This document shows positions 26,387 through 34,243 of a DNA stretch of 64,000 nucleotides, piece by piece. The notes under the pieces were generated by a model. It was not told the origin of the DNA. It made no database searches and saw nothing but the letters and a program-made list of their open reading frames with translations. Location of the stretch: positions 1 to 64,000 of the forward strand of contig JAYSQZ010000017.1 in NCBI GenBank assembly GCA_043721315.1, written 5' to 3'. Both the position numbers and the translations under genes were made by a program. Position 1 is the stretch's first letter. The number at the start of each line of letters is the position of its first letter. This stretch comes from Elstera sp043721315 (GTDB lineage: Bacteria > Pseudomonadota > Alphaproteobacteria > Elsterales > Elsteraceae).

Positions 26387-26868
26387 GAGCGGTTTCGGTC
26401 AAGTGCAACCGCCAAGCTGCGCTTTAAGGTTTTGAGCACAACGCTGGTAGTATATTTGCGGATCACTCGGTGCTCCGCCAGCATTCGCTCCATGAAGGCA
26501 TCGAAGTTCTCGATGCTCGCCGCCGTAATCGACAGCACCAGATCGCCGCGCCCGGTGACGAACCAGGCATTCTGGATAGCACCCTCCCGCGCAATCCACT
26601 GTTGCAGCGGCGGGAGTAGGTCGTGCCGGTCGCGCTCCAACTCCAACTCGACGATCAGGCTAAGGCTCTGCCCGACGGCTTTCGGGTCGAGCAGCGTCAC
26701 GGTGCGCTGAATAACCCCGGCCTCGCGCAGTTTTTTCAGCCGCCGCTGAACTGCCGAGGGCGATAAGCCCGCCCGGTCAGCGAGTTGCTCTAAGGTCAAA
26801 TCGGCATTCTCTTGCACCGCCGCCAACAGGGCTGTGTCCGAGGCAGAGAGAAGTTCGGGAAAATTCAT
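26383..26868 (-). CDS. Lrp/AsnC-family transcriptional regulator
   Basis: 161 residues: an N-terminal winged helix-turn-helix (about residues 10-60, LTLEQLADRAGLSPSAVQRR) and a C-terminal RAM/ligand domain (from about 70, LIVELELERD and FVTGRGDLVLSITA). Such proteins sense amino acids and control their metabolism. It is divergent from a PLP-dependent amino-acid enzyme with 87 bp between their start codons, so that gene is the obvious target. It converges with the chemoreceptor, with overlapping stop codons. Confidence 0.92.
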   Translation of the reverse strand: MNFPELLSASDTALLAAVQENADLTLEQLADRAGLSPSAVQRRLKKLREAGVIQRTVTLLDPKAVGQSLSLIVELELERDRHDLLPPLQQWIAREGAIQNAWFVTGRGDLVLSITAASIENFDAFMERMLAEHRVIRKYTTSVVLKTLKRSLAVALDRNRS

Positions 26869-26955
26869 CGCAAAACCGCGTGCCGCTGCAAAAACTACCC
26901 GATACTAACCAATAATCGGAAAACTTACGCACACCGAATCGCTAAACTTTCTTCC

Positions 26956-27918
26956 ATGAATACGATCCCACCCCCGCCCCGCCCCGCCGGAATTCACGCT
27001 GCCTATGCCGCGATTGATCCGGTCTTTCTCAACTCGCCGTTCTGGTCGCATCCTGCTGCTGATGCATCCCTGGGGCTGCCACTCGCGGTGAAGGTCGAGG
27101 GGTTGAATCCGACTCGCGCGTTCAAAGGGCGCGGCACCGATTGGTTTGTTGCGGGACTTGAGCCGTCCGATCAACTTTTGGTGTCAGCGTCCGCCGGGAA
27201 TTTCGGCCAAGGTCTCGCCTATGCCGCGCGCCGCCGAGGCCGCCGACTAACGCTATTCGCCGCAACCACTGCCAATCCTCTCAAAATCGAGGCGATGCGG
27301 CGCCTTGGGGCCGATGTGCGGCTGGAGGGCCATGATTTCGACGCAGCAAAGGACGCCGCCCGCGCCTTTGCGGCGGAGACCGGCGGATTGTGGGTAGAAG
27401 ACGGTGCCCATCCCCGCATCGCCGAAGGCGCGGGCACAATCGCGCTCGAAATGACGCAAAGCTCAGTTCCGTTCGAGACCGTGCTGGTGCCGCTCGGTAA
27501 TGGCGCTTTGCTCACGGGGGTTGGTGCGTGGCTGAAAGCTGAACGGCCCCAGGTACAGGTAATCGGTATAGTTGCCGAAACCGCGCCCGCGATGCTGTTG
27601 TCGTGGACAGAAAAACGCCTGATTGCAACGAAGACTGCCCCCACCATCGCCGATGGTATCGCTGTGCGCGAGCCAGTGCCCTACGCCTTCGCCTGCATGT
27701 CGCAAACCGTCGATGCCGTGTGGAGCGTGTCGGAAGCCTCGATCCACGCGGCTATGCGCTTCTGTCAGACTCACTACGGCTTAGTGGTGGAGCCTGCGGG
27801 CGCGGCGGGGGTCGCAGCGGTCTTGGAGCACTCTGCGCTTCTGTCGGGGCAACCCGTGGCGACGGTGTTGTGTGGCGGGAATATGACGCCGGATCAGATC
27901 CGCACCTATCTCGGTTAA
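26956..27918 (+). CDS. PLP-dependent amino-acid lyase/dehydratase-like protein
   Basis: Fold-type II PLP enzyme (320 aa) related to threonine/serine dehydratases and diaminopropionate ammonia-lyase. The Schiff-base lysine is K57 in NPTRAFKGRG, the phosphate loop contacts lie in SASAGNFGQGLAYAA, and the glycine-rich PLP loop is PLGNGALLTGVG. The C-terminal cofactor contact appears in VLCGGNMT. Exact substrate is uncertain. The start is MNTIPPPPRP, since the frame upstream overlaps the divergent regulator. Control by the adjacent Lrp-type regulator is likely. The gene ends 45 bp before the RNase P RNA. Confidence 0.8.
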   Translation: MNTIPPPPRPAGIHAAYAAIDPVFLNSPFWSHPAADASLGLPLAVKVEGLNPTRAFKGRGTDWFVAGLEPSDQLLVSASAGNFGQGLAYAARRRGRRLTLFAATTANPLKIEAMRRLGADVRLEGHDFDAAKDAARAFAAETGGLWVEDGAHPRIAEGAGTIALEMTQSSVPFETVLVPLGNGALLTGVGAWLKAERPQVQVIGIVAETAPAMLLSWTEKRLIATKTAPTIADGIAVREPVPYAFACMSQTVDAVWSVSEASIHAAMRFCQTHYGLVVEPAGAAGVAAVLEHSALLSGQPVATVLCGGNMTPDQIRTYLG

Positions 27919-27928
27919 CCTTTCACGC

Positions 27929-27957
27929 TTGACCCCCGCCCGCTCGCCGTCTAAGCC
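27929..27957 (+). promoter_or_regulatory. Candidate promoter for RNase P RNA
   Basis: TTGACC (27929-27934) and TAAGCC (27952-27957) are 17 bases apart. The predicted start, about 7 bases later, coincides with the 5' end of the RNA's P1 stem. Confidence 0.5.
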
Positions 27958-27963
27958 TGCGCT

Positions 27964-28351
<388 letters not shown>

Positions 28352-28373
28352 AATTCCTCAGAGTTAGAAAACA

Positions 28374-28414
28374 GAGGGCTATCGGGAAGAGACAAGCCTG
28401 TCTCAGATAGCCTC
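28374..28414 (+). other. Nested hairpin after rnpB (start of a 640-bp gap)
   Basis: GAGGGCTATC and GATAGCCTC (one bulged G) enclose GAGACA-AGCC-TGTCTC. No T-run follows, so it may be an rnpB 3' processing or termination structure. The remaining gap to mraZ holds no convincing gene: another hairpin at 28551-28578, an AT-rich stretch at 28610-28680, then the mraZ control region. Confidence 0.55.
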
Positions 28415-28550
28415 ATGTTAAGTTAATTCCCCTGTAGTGCCGCGCAGAGATTGTCACATTTCTGTAGCAATGCGACAGATTCAACCCCGACCATCATCCC
28501 CTCTATCAGCCGAAAAAGCCTGCCAGCGCCTCGGATTTTACTCGGATTCT

Positions 28551-28578
28551 GGGGGCCAGAACAGCGTTCTTCACCCCC
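28551..28578. other. Interrupted hairpin in the mraZ upstream region
   Basis: GGGGG-CC-AGAAC, loop AGC, GTTCT-TCA-CCCCC. Two stacked 5-bp stems separated by an internal loop. No T-run on the plus strand. Function unknown. Confidence 0.45.
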
Positions 28579-28765
28579 CGTTCGCACGAGCAAAATCCAT
28601 TGCCGGAACATAAAATGAACAATTAAAAATAATGATTACTAGGCAACGTGATAACTGCTTATCCTAATTTATTACATGAGCATTGCGGTAAGAGTCTGGC
28701 CATTTATGATCCATGAGAAGCTAAGCGGGTGATGCCTTGAATTATCGAGTTTTTTACTCCTTGGC

Positions 28766-28839
28766 TCCATTGACGCCCATGTTATCCCATGTTATCCCAA
28801 ATCATCCCATACGGAACCAGATACGCCCACTCGTATCCA
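28766..28839. promoter_or_regulatory. Phased MraZ-box array upstream of mraZ
   Basis: CCCA (TGGG on the other strand) occurs at 28776, 28786, 28796, 28806 and 28826, exactly in 10-bp register. The positions in the same register at 28766, 28816 and 28836 read TCCA, ACCA and TCCA. MraZ proteins are known to bind TGGGN direct repeats separated by 5 bases, so this is the expected operator for autoregulation of the dcw cluster. A -35-like TTGACG (28770-28775) lies directly before the first perfect box, so MraZ binding would cover the promoter. Confidence 0.82.
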
Positions 28840-28877
28840 TGTGTCGTAGGGGATGGGGTCAGGGGTGCGGGCGTACA

Positions 28878-28897
28878 GTGTTACTGAGGCGTAACAC
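28878..28897. promoter_or_regulatory. Inverted repeat between MraZ boxes and mraZ
   Basis: GTGTTAC-TGAGGC-GTAACAC is a perfect 7-bp inverted repeat, extendable outward with ACAG/CTGT if two bases bulge. It lies about 100 bp before the mraZ start, in the presumed leader. It could be an operator for another regulator or an mRNA hairpin. Confidence 0.5.
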
Positions 28898-28995
28898 GCT
28901 GTATGACAAGCATTCCCGGCGCGGAGGCACAAACACGGTGGGATTGCGCCAAAGGGCAACCTTGGGCGCGCGGGCGAAGGGGCTGCGGATCGGGA

Positions 28996-29478
28996 ATGAA
29001 TTTATTCCTGACCACATTCACGAATAAGGTTGATAAGAAGGGCCGCGTGTCGGTTCCGGCACAGTTTCGTGCGGTCTTGGCGGATCAACCCTATGGGGGG
29101 ATTTTGGCCTACCGCTCGATGCAGGGTCCGTGGATCGAGGCGGCAGGGATCGACCGCCTGCAAAAATTTTCGGACGAGCTAGAAAAGCTCGATCCTGACC
29201 AGCCCGATCAGGCTGAACGCTACACATTGCTCTCCGCCCTGTTGGGCGAGACCTTTCAACTAGCGTGGGATGAAGGCGGACGGGTTCTAATCCCCCAACC
29301 GCTTCTGGAGTATGCCGGAATTGGCGAAGAAGCCGCCTTTGTCGGCCAGGGTAAGTTTTTTCTAATCCGGGATCCGTCCCAGCATCTGTCAATCGTAGAG
29401 GCGACGATTGCCAGCCGGCTGGAGGCGAAAAAGACCAAAGAAACCATTAGTCCGGCGCCCTCCCCCCGGAGGGAGTGA
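28996..29478 (+). CDS. mraZ: Transcriptional regulator MraZ
   Basis: 160-residue DNA-binding protein with two SpoVT/AbrB-like repeats. The first starts NKVDKKGRVSVPAQFR and the second has EGGRVLIPQPLLEYAGI. It represses its own dcw operon by binding TGGG-type repeats, and an array of these lies upstream. The start MNLFLTTFTNKVDKKG matches the family N-terminus; the ribosome site (GGATCGGGA) is weak. The gene's TGA overlaps the rsmH ATG by 1 base. Confidence 0.93.
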   Translation: MNLFLTTFTNKVDKKGRVSVPAQFRAVLADQPYGGILAYRSMQGPWIEAAGIDRLQKFSDELEKLDPDQPDQAERYTLLSALLGETFQLAWDEGGRVLIPQPLLEYAGIGEEAAFVGQGKFFLIRDPSQHLSIVEATIASRLEAKKTKETISPAPSPRRE

Positions 29479-30440
29479 TGCCAGACCTGATGACTGGCCA
29501 GCATCTTCCGGTTCTAATTCGGGAAGTGGTTGCGGCACTCGCCCCTCGGGACGGTGGCCGCTACATTGATGGGACGTTCGGGCGCGGGGGCTACACGCGC
29601 AGGCTGCTGGAGGCGGCAGACTGCATGGTGTTGGCCATTGACCGCGACCCGGAGGCTCTAAGCCACGGGGCCGAGATGGCCAAGGACTTCGGCGGGCGTT
29701 TGCACACCGTCGCGGGAACCTTCGGTTATCTCGATAGCCTGGCAGAGATGGCGGGGTTTGGCCCCATTGACGGGGTTACGCTCGATATCGGCGTTTCATC
29801 CCCCCAGATTGATACGCCCGAACGCGGCTTTTCCTTCCGCACCGATGGGCCGCTCGATATGCGAATGAGCCTGTCCGGCCCCAGCGCGGCGGATTTGGTG
29901 AACGGTCTTGGGGAAGAAGATCTCGCGAACATCCTTTATCAATACGGCGAAGAGCGGCTTTCCCGGCGCGTGGCGAGAGCGATTGTACGGGCGCGGGCGG
30001 AAAACCCAATCACGACCACCTTAGGTCTCGCCGACATCGTTCGCACTGCCGTGCCGAAATCAAAAGACGGCATCAACCCGGCAACACGCACGTTTCAGGG
30101 CCTTCGCATTGCCGTGAACGATGAATTAGGCGAACTCGCGCGCGGATTGGCTGCGGCAGAGCGTTGCCTTACCCCCGGCGGACGGCTGGCGATTGTGTCC
30201 TTTCATTCGCTTGAAGACCGGATCGTCAAAAATTTCCTCGCCGACCGCAGCGGCAAAAGCGCCTCGGTCTCGCGCTATGTGCCGCCGAAGGATGTGGACG
30301 CGCCTAGCTTTACGCTGATCTCGCGCAAAGCCATCACCGCCCAGCCCGACGAATTGGCCGCCAATCCGCGCGCCCGGTCGGCCAAGCTGCGAATCGCCGA
30401 ACGCACCAATGCCCCCGCCCATACGCCGAAAGGAGCCTAA
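29478..30440 (+). CDS. rsmH: 16S rRNA (cytosine1402-N4)-methyltransferase
   Basis: SAM-dependent methyltransferase (MraW) modifying C1402 in the ribosomal P site. HLPVLIREVV near the N-terminus, the SAM loop YIDGTFGRGGYTR, LDIGVSSPQ and the C-terminal SFHSLEDRIVK are family signatures. Length 320 aa is normal. CGGAGGGAG precedes the ATG, which shares a base with the mraZ stop; a GTG one codon earlier and an ATG four codons later are alternative starts. The last codons run into an AAAGGAGCC ribosome site for ftsL. Confidence 0.96.
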   Translation: MPDLMTGQHLPVLIREVVAALAPRDGGRYIDGTFGRGGYTRRLLEAADCMVLAIDRDPEALSHGAEMAKDFGGRLHTVAGTFGYLDSLAEMAGFGPIDGVTLDIGVSSPQIDTPERGFSFRTDGPLDMRMSLSGPSAADLVNGLGEEDLANILYQYGEERLSRRVARAIVRARAENPITTTLGLADIVRTAVPKSKDGINPATRTFQGLRIAVNDELGELARGLAAAERCLTPGGRLAIVSFHSLEDRIVKNFLADRSGKSASVSRYVPPKDVDAPSFTLISRKAITAQPDELAANPRARSAKLRIAERTNAPAHTPKGA

Positions 30441-30442
30441 CC

Positions 30443-30931
30443 ATGTGGCGCTTCTTTCTCGTCTGGCTCGTGTTGGCAAGCTCGGTAGGCTATGCCGTTT
30501 ATCATCTGAAGTACGAAGTGGCGCGGAAGGAGCGGGTGCTGACCCAGCTCAATCGCCAGATTCTTGTCGATCAAGAATCGATGCAGGTGTTGAAGGCGGA
30601 GTGGAGCTTTCTTAATCAGCCGCACCGAATTGAAGAAAAAGCCCGCACGCACTTAAGCCTAGAGCCGCTGGGGGTAAAGCAGATCATCAAGCTCGCGGCC
30701 CTACCGATGCGTGCCCAACCCCTGCCGCCGCTAGCCCCACCTGCAAACGGCCCCCGCCGCACGACTTCAGAACCAGCGGAACCGGATTTGCCGTTTGAAG
30801 AGGGCGCGGGCGCTTTGCCGGACGGCTTCGATGCGGATACCGACGCGCCAACCCTTCCTAACGCTGGTCAAAACGCGCGCGCGCCCTTAGCTGTCCGCGC
30901 GCCGGCGCCTCCCCCAAGGAGAGTGCCATGA
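30443..30931 (+). CDS. ftsL: Cell division protein FtsL (with extended C-terminus)
   Basis: Bitopic divisome protein that bridges FtsQ/FtsB and FtsWI. One membrane helix (residues about 3-21, FFLVWLVLASSVGYAVY) is followed by a heptad-rich segment (about 25-70, RKERVLTQLNRQI ... LKAEWSFLNQP). Identification rests on this pattern and the position between rsmH and ftsI. The C-terminal 70 residues are an unusual proline/alanine-rich tail ending APLAVRAPAPPPRRVP, sharing APLAVRAP with the FtsI tail. The stop overlaps ftsI by 4 bp. Confidence 0.88.
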   Translation: MWRFFLVWLVLASSVGYAVYHLKYEVARKERVLTQLNRQILVDQESMQVLKAEWSFLNQPHRIEEKARTHLSLEPLGVKQIIKLAALPMRAQPLPPLAPPANGPRRTTSEPAEPDLPFEEGAGALPDGFDADTDAPTLPNAGQNARAPLAVRAPAPPPRRVP

Positions 30932-32784
30932 GCTTTGGCACAGCACTGTTGCGCGCGCTGCGCTCCACTTACACTCTGGGCGGCCCCGGCAAGCACGCTG
31001 TGGAAACAGCCCATACCCGTTTAATCGTGACCAGTGCGTTCTTCGCGCTGGCGTTCGGCGCGGTTGGGGTGCGTTTGGCCGATGTCACGCTGTTTCCCCA
31101 CACCAACGACACCCGCAAAGCCCGCGCCGCTCGCCCAGAGAAGCTGGACCGGGCCGATATTGTCGATCGTAACGGCTTGCTGGTGGCAACCTCGATCCAA
31201 ACCGCCTCGGCCCACGCCAACCCGAAGGAAATTTCGGATCCGGCGGGCGTTGCGCGCAAACTTGCCTCGGTGCTGCCGGATATAGACGAAAAGCAGATCC
31301 GCGAGCGGTTAGCCGCGCCGGAACGCAGCTTTGTGTACATTCGCCGCAATGTAACGCCCCGCCAACAATATGAGATCAATCGGCTGGGTATTCCCGGTAT
31401 TCAGTTCCAGCAGGAAGACCGCCGCCTCTACCCGCAGGGCCGTTTGCTCGCCCATGTCCTCGGCTTTTCCGATGTGGATAGCAATGGGCTTGCCGGCGTC
31501 GAAAAGGGGTTGAACGAACGCTTGCGGGCGGGCGGGGAGCCGGTGGCCCTGTCCATCGACACGCGCATTCAGCACATCCTGCGCCAAGAGCTTGATGCCG
31601 CGATGCAGAAGTTCCAGGCCATTGGCGCGGCTGGGATCGTGATGGATATTTATACCGGCGAAGTGCTGGGTATGGTTTCGATGCCGGACTTCGACCCCAC
31701 CAATCCAGGCGGCTCGCCAGATGATGCGCGCTTCAACCGCATCACCCTCGGCGTTTATGAAATGGGTTCGACTTTTAAGATTTTTAACACGGCCATGGCG
31801 CTTGATTACGGCACGGTTTCGGTGAACGGCGGTTACGATGCCGCACGGCCAATTTCCATTGGCAGGTTCACGATTAAGGACGATCACCCGAATCCGCGCT
31901 GGCTGTCGGTGCCGGAAATCTTCATGTATTCGTCCAACATCGGCTCCATAAAAATGGCGCAAGACGTTGGCGTGCAAGGCCAGCGCGCCTTTTTGGATAA
32001 GCTCGGGTTACTGACGCCGCCGAAGTTCGAAGTGCCGGAAATCGGGCGGCCCCAGGTGCCGCAACCGTGGCGTCCGATCAACTTAATGACGATTGCCTTC
32101 GGGCACGGCCTGTCGGTCAGTGCGCTGCAAATGGCGGGTGCCGCCGCTTCGGTGATGAACGGCGGGGTTTATGTGCGCCCAACCCTTATCAAGCATGAGG
32201 ACGGGGCCATCATCCGAGGCACCCGCGCCATGAGCGCCAAAACGTCGGATACGATGCGAAAGTTGATGCGCCTTGTCGTCACCAACGGGACGGCCCGAAA
32301 GGCCGAAGTGCCGGGCTATCTGATCGGCGGCAAGACTGGGACGGCGGAGAAAATCGGTGCGCGCGGTGGCTACCGCAAGAACGCCAACATCACCTCGCTC
32401 GTTGCAGGCTTCCCGATGCACAACCCGCGTTATCTGGTGATTGCCATGCTGGATGAGCCGAAAGGGCTGAAGGAAACCTATAATTTTTCCACCTCCGGCT
32501 GGAACGCTGCCCCCACGGGCGGCAAAATCATCGCGCGCATTGGCCCGCTGCTTGGGGTTGAGCCTTACGACGCGAATGCGCCGGAGGTGAAGGCCGCACT
32601 CGCCGTCGATCTCGCCGGAACTGGCCCGCGCGTGGCTAAACCCAACCCGCAGGCAACGCCCGCCGCAGCCCCGCTGCAAGCACCGCCCGCCTCAGCCCCG
32701 CTGGCAGTCCGCGCGCCTACAAGCGCGCGCTCGGCCCCCCTGCCCGTTTCGCCCACAGGAGGCTCCAATCTTGCGGCTCGGTGA
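30928..32784 (+). CDS. ftsI: Septal peptidoglycan transpeptidase FtsI (PBP3)
   Basis: Cross-links septal peptidoglycan with FtsW. One N-terminal membrane helix (about 31-50), a pedestal domain with the conserved RGxI-like DIVDRNG segment (78-83), and a class B PBP transpeptidase domain. Catalytic motifs are STFK (S281, K284), SSN (336-338) and KTGT (469-472). The last 50 residues are a low-complexity Pro/Ala tail containing APLAVRAP. 618 aa is within the usual range. It overlaps ftsL by 4 bp and murE by 14 bp. Confidence 0.96.
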   Translation: MSFGTALLRALRSTYTLGGPGKHAVETAHTRLIVTSAFFALAFGAVGVRLADVTLFPHTNDTRKARAARPEKLDRADIVDRNGLLVATSIQTASAHANPKEISDPAGVARKLASVLPDIDEKQIRERLAAPERSFVYIRRNVTPRQQYEINRLGIPGIQFQQEDRRLYPQGRLLAHVLGFSDVDSNGLAGVEKGLNERLRAGGEPVALSIDTRIQHILRQELDAAMQKFQAIGAAGIVMDIYTGEVLGMVSMPDFDPTNPGGSPDDARFNRITLGVYEMGSTFKIFNTAMALDYGTVSVNGGYDAARPISIGRFTIKDDHPNPRWLSVPEIFMYSSNIGSIKMAQDVGVQGQRAFLDKLGLLTPPKFEVPEIGRPQVPQPWRPINLMTIAFGHGLSVSALQMAGAAASVMNGGVYVRPTLIKHEDGAIIRGTRAMSAKTSDTMRKLMRLVVTNGTARKAEVPGYLIGGKTGTAEKIGARGGYRKNANITSLVAGFPMHNPRYLVIAMLDEPKGLKETYNFSTSGWNAAPTGGKIIARIGPLLGVEPYDANAPEVKAALAVDLAGTGPRVAKPNPQATPAAAPLQAPPASAPLAVRAPTSARSAPLPVSPTGGSNLAAR

Positions 32785-34243
32785 TCTGCTGATAGGCCTG
32801 CCCGGCCCCCTCGCCGACGTAACCGTGACCGGCATCACGGCGGATAGCCGCGCGGTGCGCCCCGGCTATCTGTTCGCCGCCCTGTCTGGAGCCAAGGCCG
32901 ATGGCAGAGCCTATATCGCGCAAGCCGCCACAATGGGCGCATCGGTGATCTTGGGGGCGGAAGGCATTGATGCGCCCATCCCCGTGCTGATCTCGCCGGA
33001 CCCACGCCGCGAGTTGGCGCTGATCGCCGCCGCGTTTTACGGTCAGCAGCCGGAAACCATCGTTGCCGTTACCGGCACCAGCGGCAAAACCTCTACCGCC
33101 TGCTTCACGCAAGGTATTTTTGCCGAAACCGGGCTTACGGCGGGCTATCTCGGCACGCTCGGTCTGCTCGCGCCCGGCCTTGCGCCCGAATATACGTTGA
33201 CCACGCCGGACCCGGTGGCACTGCACGCCTACCTTGCCGATGCGGCGCAGGCAGGGGTGACCCATTTTGCGCTCGAAGCCTCCTCCCACGGTCTCGACCA
33301 GCGGCGGCTTGATGGGGTGAAATTGAAGGCCGCCGCCTTCACCAATCTTCAGCGCGACCATCTCGATTATCACGCGACGATGGCGGCCTACTTCGAGGCC
33401 AAAGCGCGGCTATTCACGGATTTACTGCCGCAAGACGCCACCGCCGTGGTCCATATCGGCGACGAATGGGGCCAGGTGTTGCGCGACCGGATGGCGCAGC
33501 GCGCTCAGACCTGCCTCACCTACGGCACGAAGAACGCCGATCTTGCCTTGACAGGCCGCACCATCGTCCCTGGTGGGCAAGCCCTGTCGCTCTCGATCCT
33601 GGGCCAGTCGGCAGAGGTGATTTTTCCTGTGCTCGGCAGTTTTCAGGCCGAAAACCTACTGGCCGCCCTGGGGCTTGCCGTTGCCGCAGGCGTTTCGGTT
33701 GACGCGGCCATTGCCGCTATTCCTCGCTTGCGCCCCGTGCCGGGCCGAATGGAAACCGTTGGCGCGTTGAACGGCGCGACCGTTATCGTCGATTACGCGC
33801 ATAAGCCCGGCGCGTTGGAAGAAGTGTTGAACGCCGCCCGCCGCACAATGACCGCGCGCGGCAAGCTGCACGTAATCCTTGGTTGCGGCGGCGACCGCGA
33901 CCCCGGCAAACGCCTGATTATGGGCGGCCTCGCCGCTCGCCTCGCCGATTACACCATTATCACCGACGACAACCCCCGCAGCGAAGACGCTGGCGCTATT
34001 CGTAAAGCCGTGCTGAAGGGCTGCGACGGCCCTGGCGCGGTGATCGAAATTGGCGACCGGGCGGCGGCGATTGCCACCGGGATCAAAGCCCTTGGGGCCG
34101 ATGACGTGTTGATTATCGCGGGCAAAGGCCATGAGTCCGGCCAGATCGTCGGCATGGAAACCCTGCCGTTCGATGATCGAGAGGTGGCCGCACGCGCCCT
34201 TGAGGCCGCAGGCGGCACCCCCCTGTGGAAGGCAGCGCCATGA
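32771..34243 (+). CDS. murE: UDP-MurNAc-tripeptide synthetase (meso-DAP-adding)
   Basis: Adds meso-diaminopimelate to UDP-MurNAc-L-Ala-D-Glu. The ATP loop TGTSGKTST is at 101-109 and the metal-site region is EASSHGLDQ (169-177). DNPR (400-403), followed by SED, is the diaminopimelate-selecting motif, so the wall is DAP type. Translation appears to start at TTG, with AGGAGG about eight bases before it and 14 bp inside ftsI. No other in-frame start gives the conserved N-terminus. Confidence 0.95.
   Translation: MRLGDLLIGLPGPLADVTVTGITADSRAVRPGYLFAALSGAKADGRAYIAQAATMGASVILGAEGIDAPIPVLISPDPRRELALIAAAFYGQQPETIVAVTGTSGKTSTACFTQGIFAETGLTAGYLGTLGLLAPGLAPEYTLTTPDPVALHAYLADAAQAGVTHFALEASSHGLDQRRLDGVKLKAAAFTNLQRDHLDYHATMAAYFEAKARLFTDLLPQDATAVVHIGDEWGQVLRDRMAQRAQTCLTYGTKNADLALTGRTIVPGGQALSLSILGQSAEVIFPVLGSFQAENLLAALGLAVAAGVSVDAAIAAIPRLRPVPGRMETVGALNGATVIVDYAHKPGALEEVLNAARRTMTARGKLHVILGCGGDRDPGKRLIMGGLAARLADYTIITDDNPRSEDAGAIRKAVLKGCDGPGAVIEIGDRAAAIATGIKALGADDVLIIAGKGHESGQIVGMETLPFDDREVAARALEAAGGTPLWKAAP

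Noticed and set aside
28423..28611. 62-codon minus-strand frame in the rnpB-mraZ gap
   Set aside because: No clear ribosome site, no recognisable motif, and it reads through the hairpin at 28551-28578; not convincing as a gene.
28919..28940. GCGGAGGCACAAA near mraZ, identical to the ftsZ ribosome-site region, with a following GTG
   Set aside because: The GTG is out of frame with mraZ, so it is not an alternative mraZ start. The shared sequence is probably coincidence around a GGAGG core.
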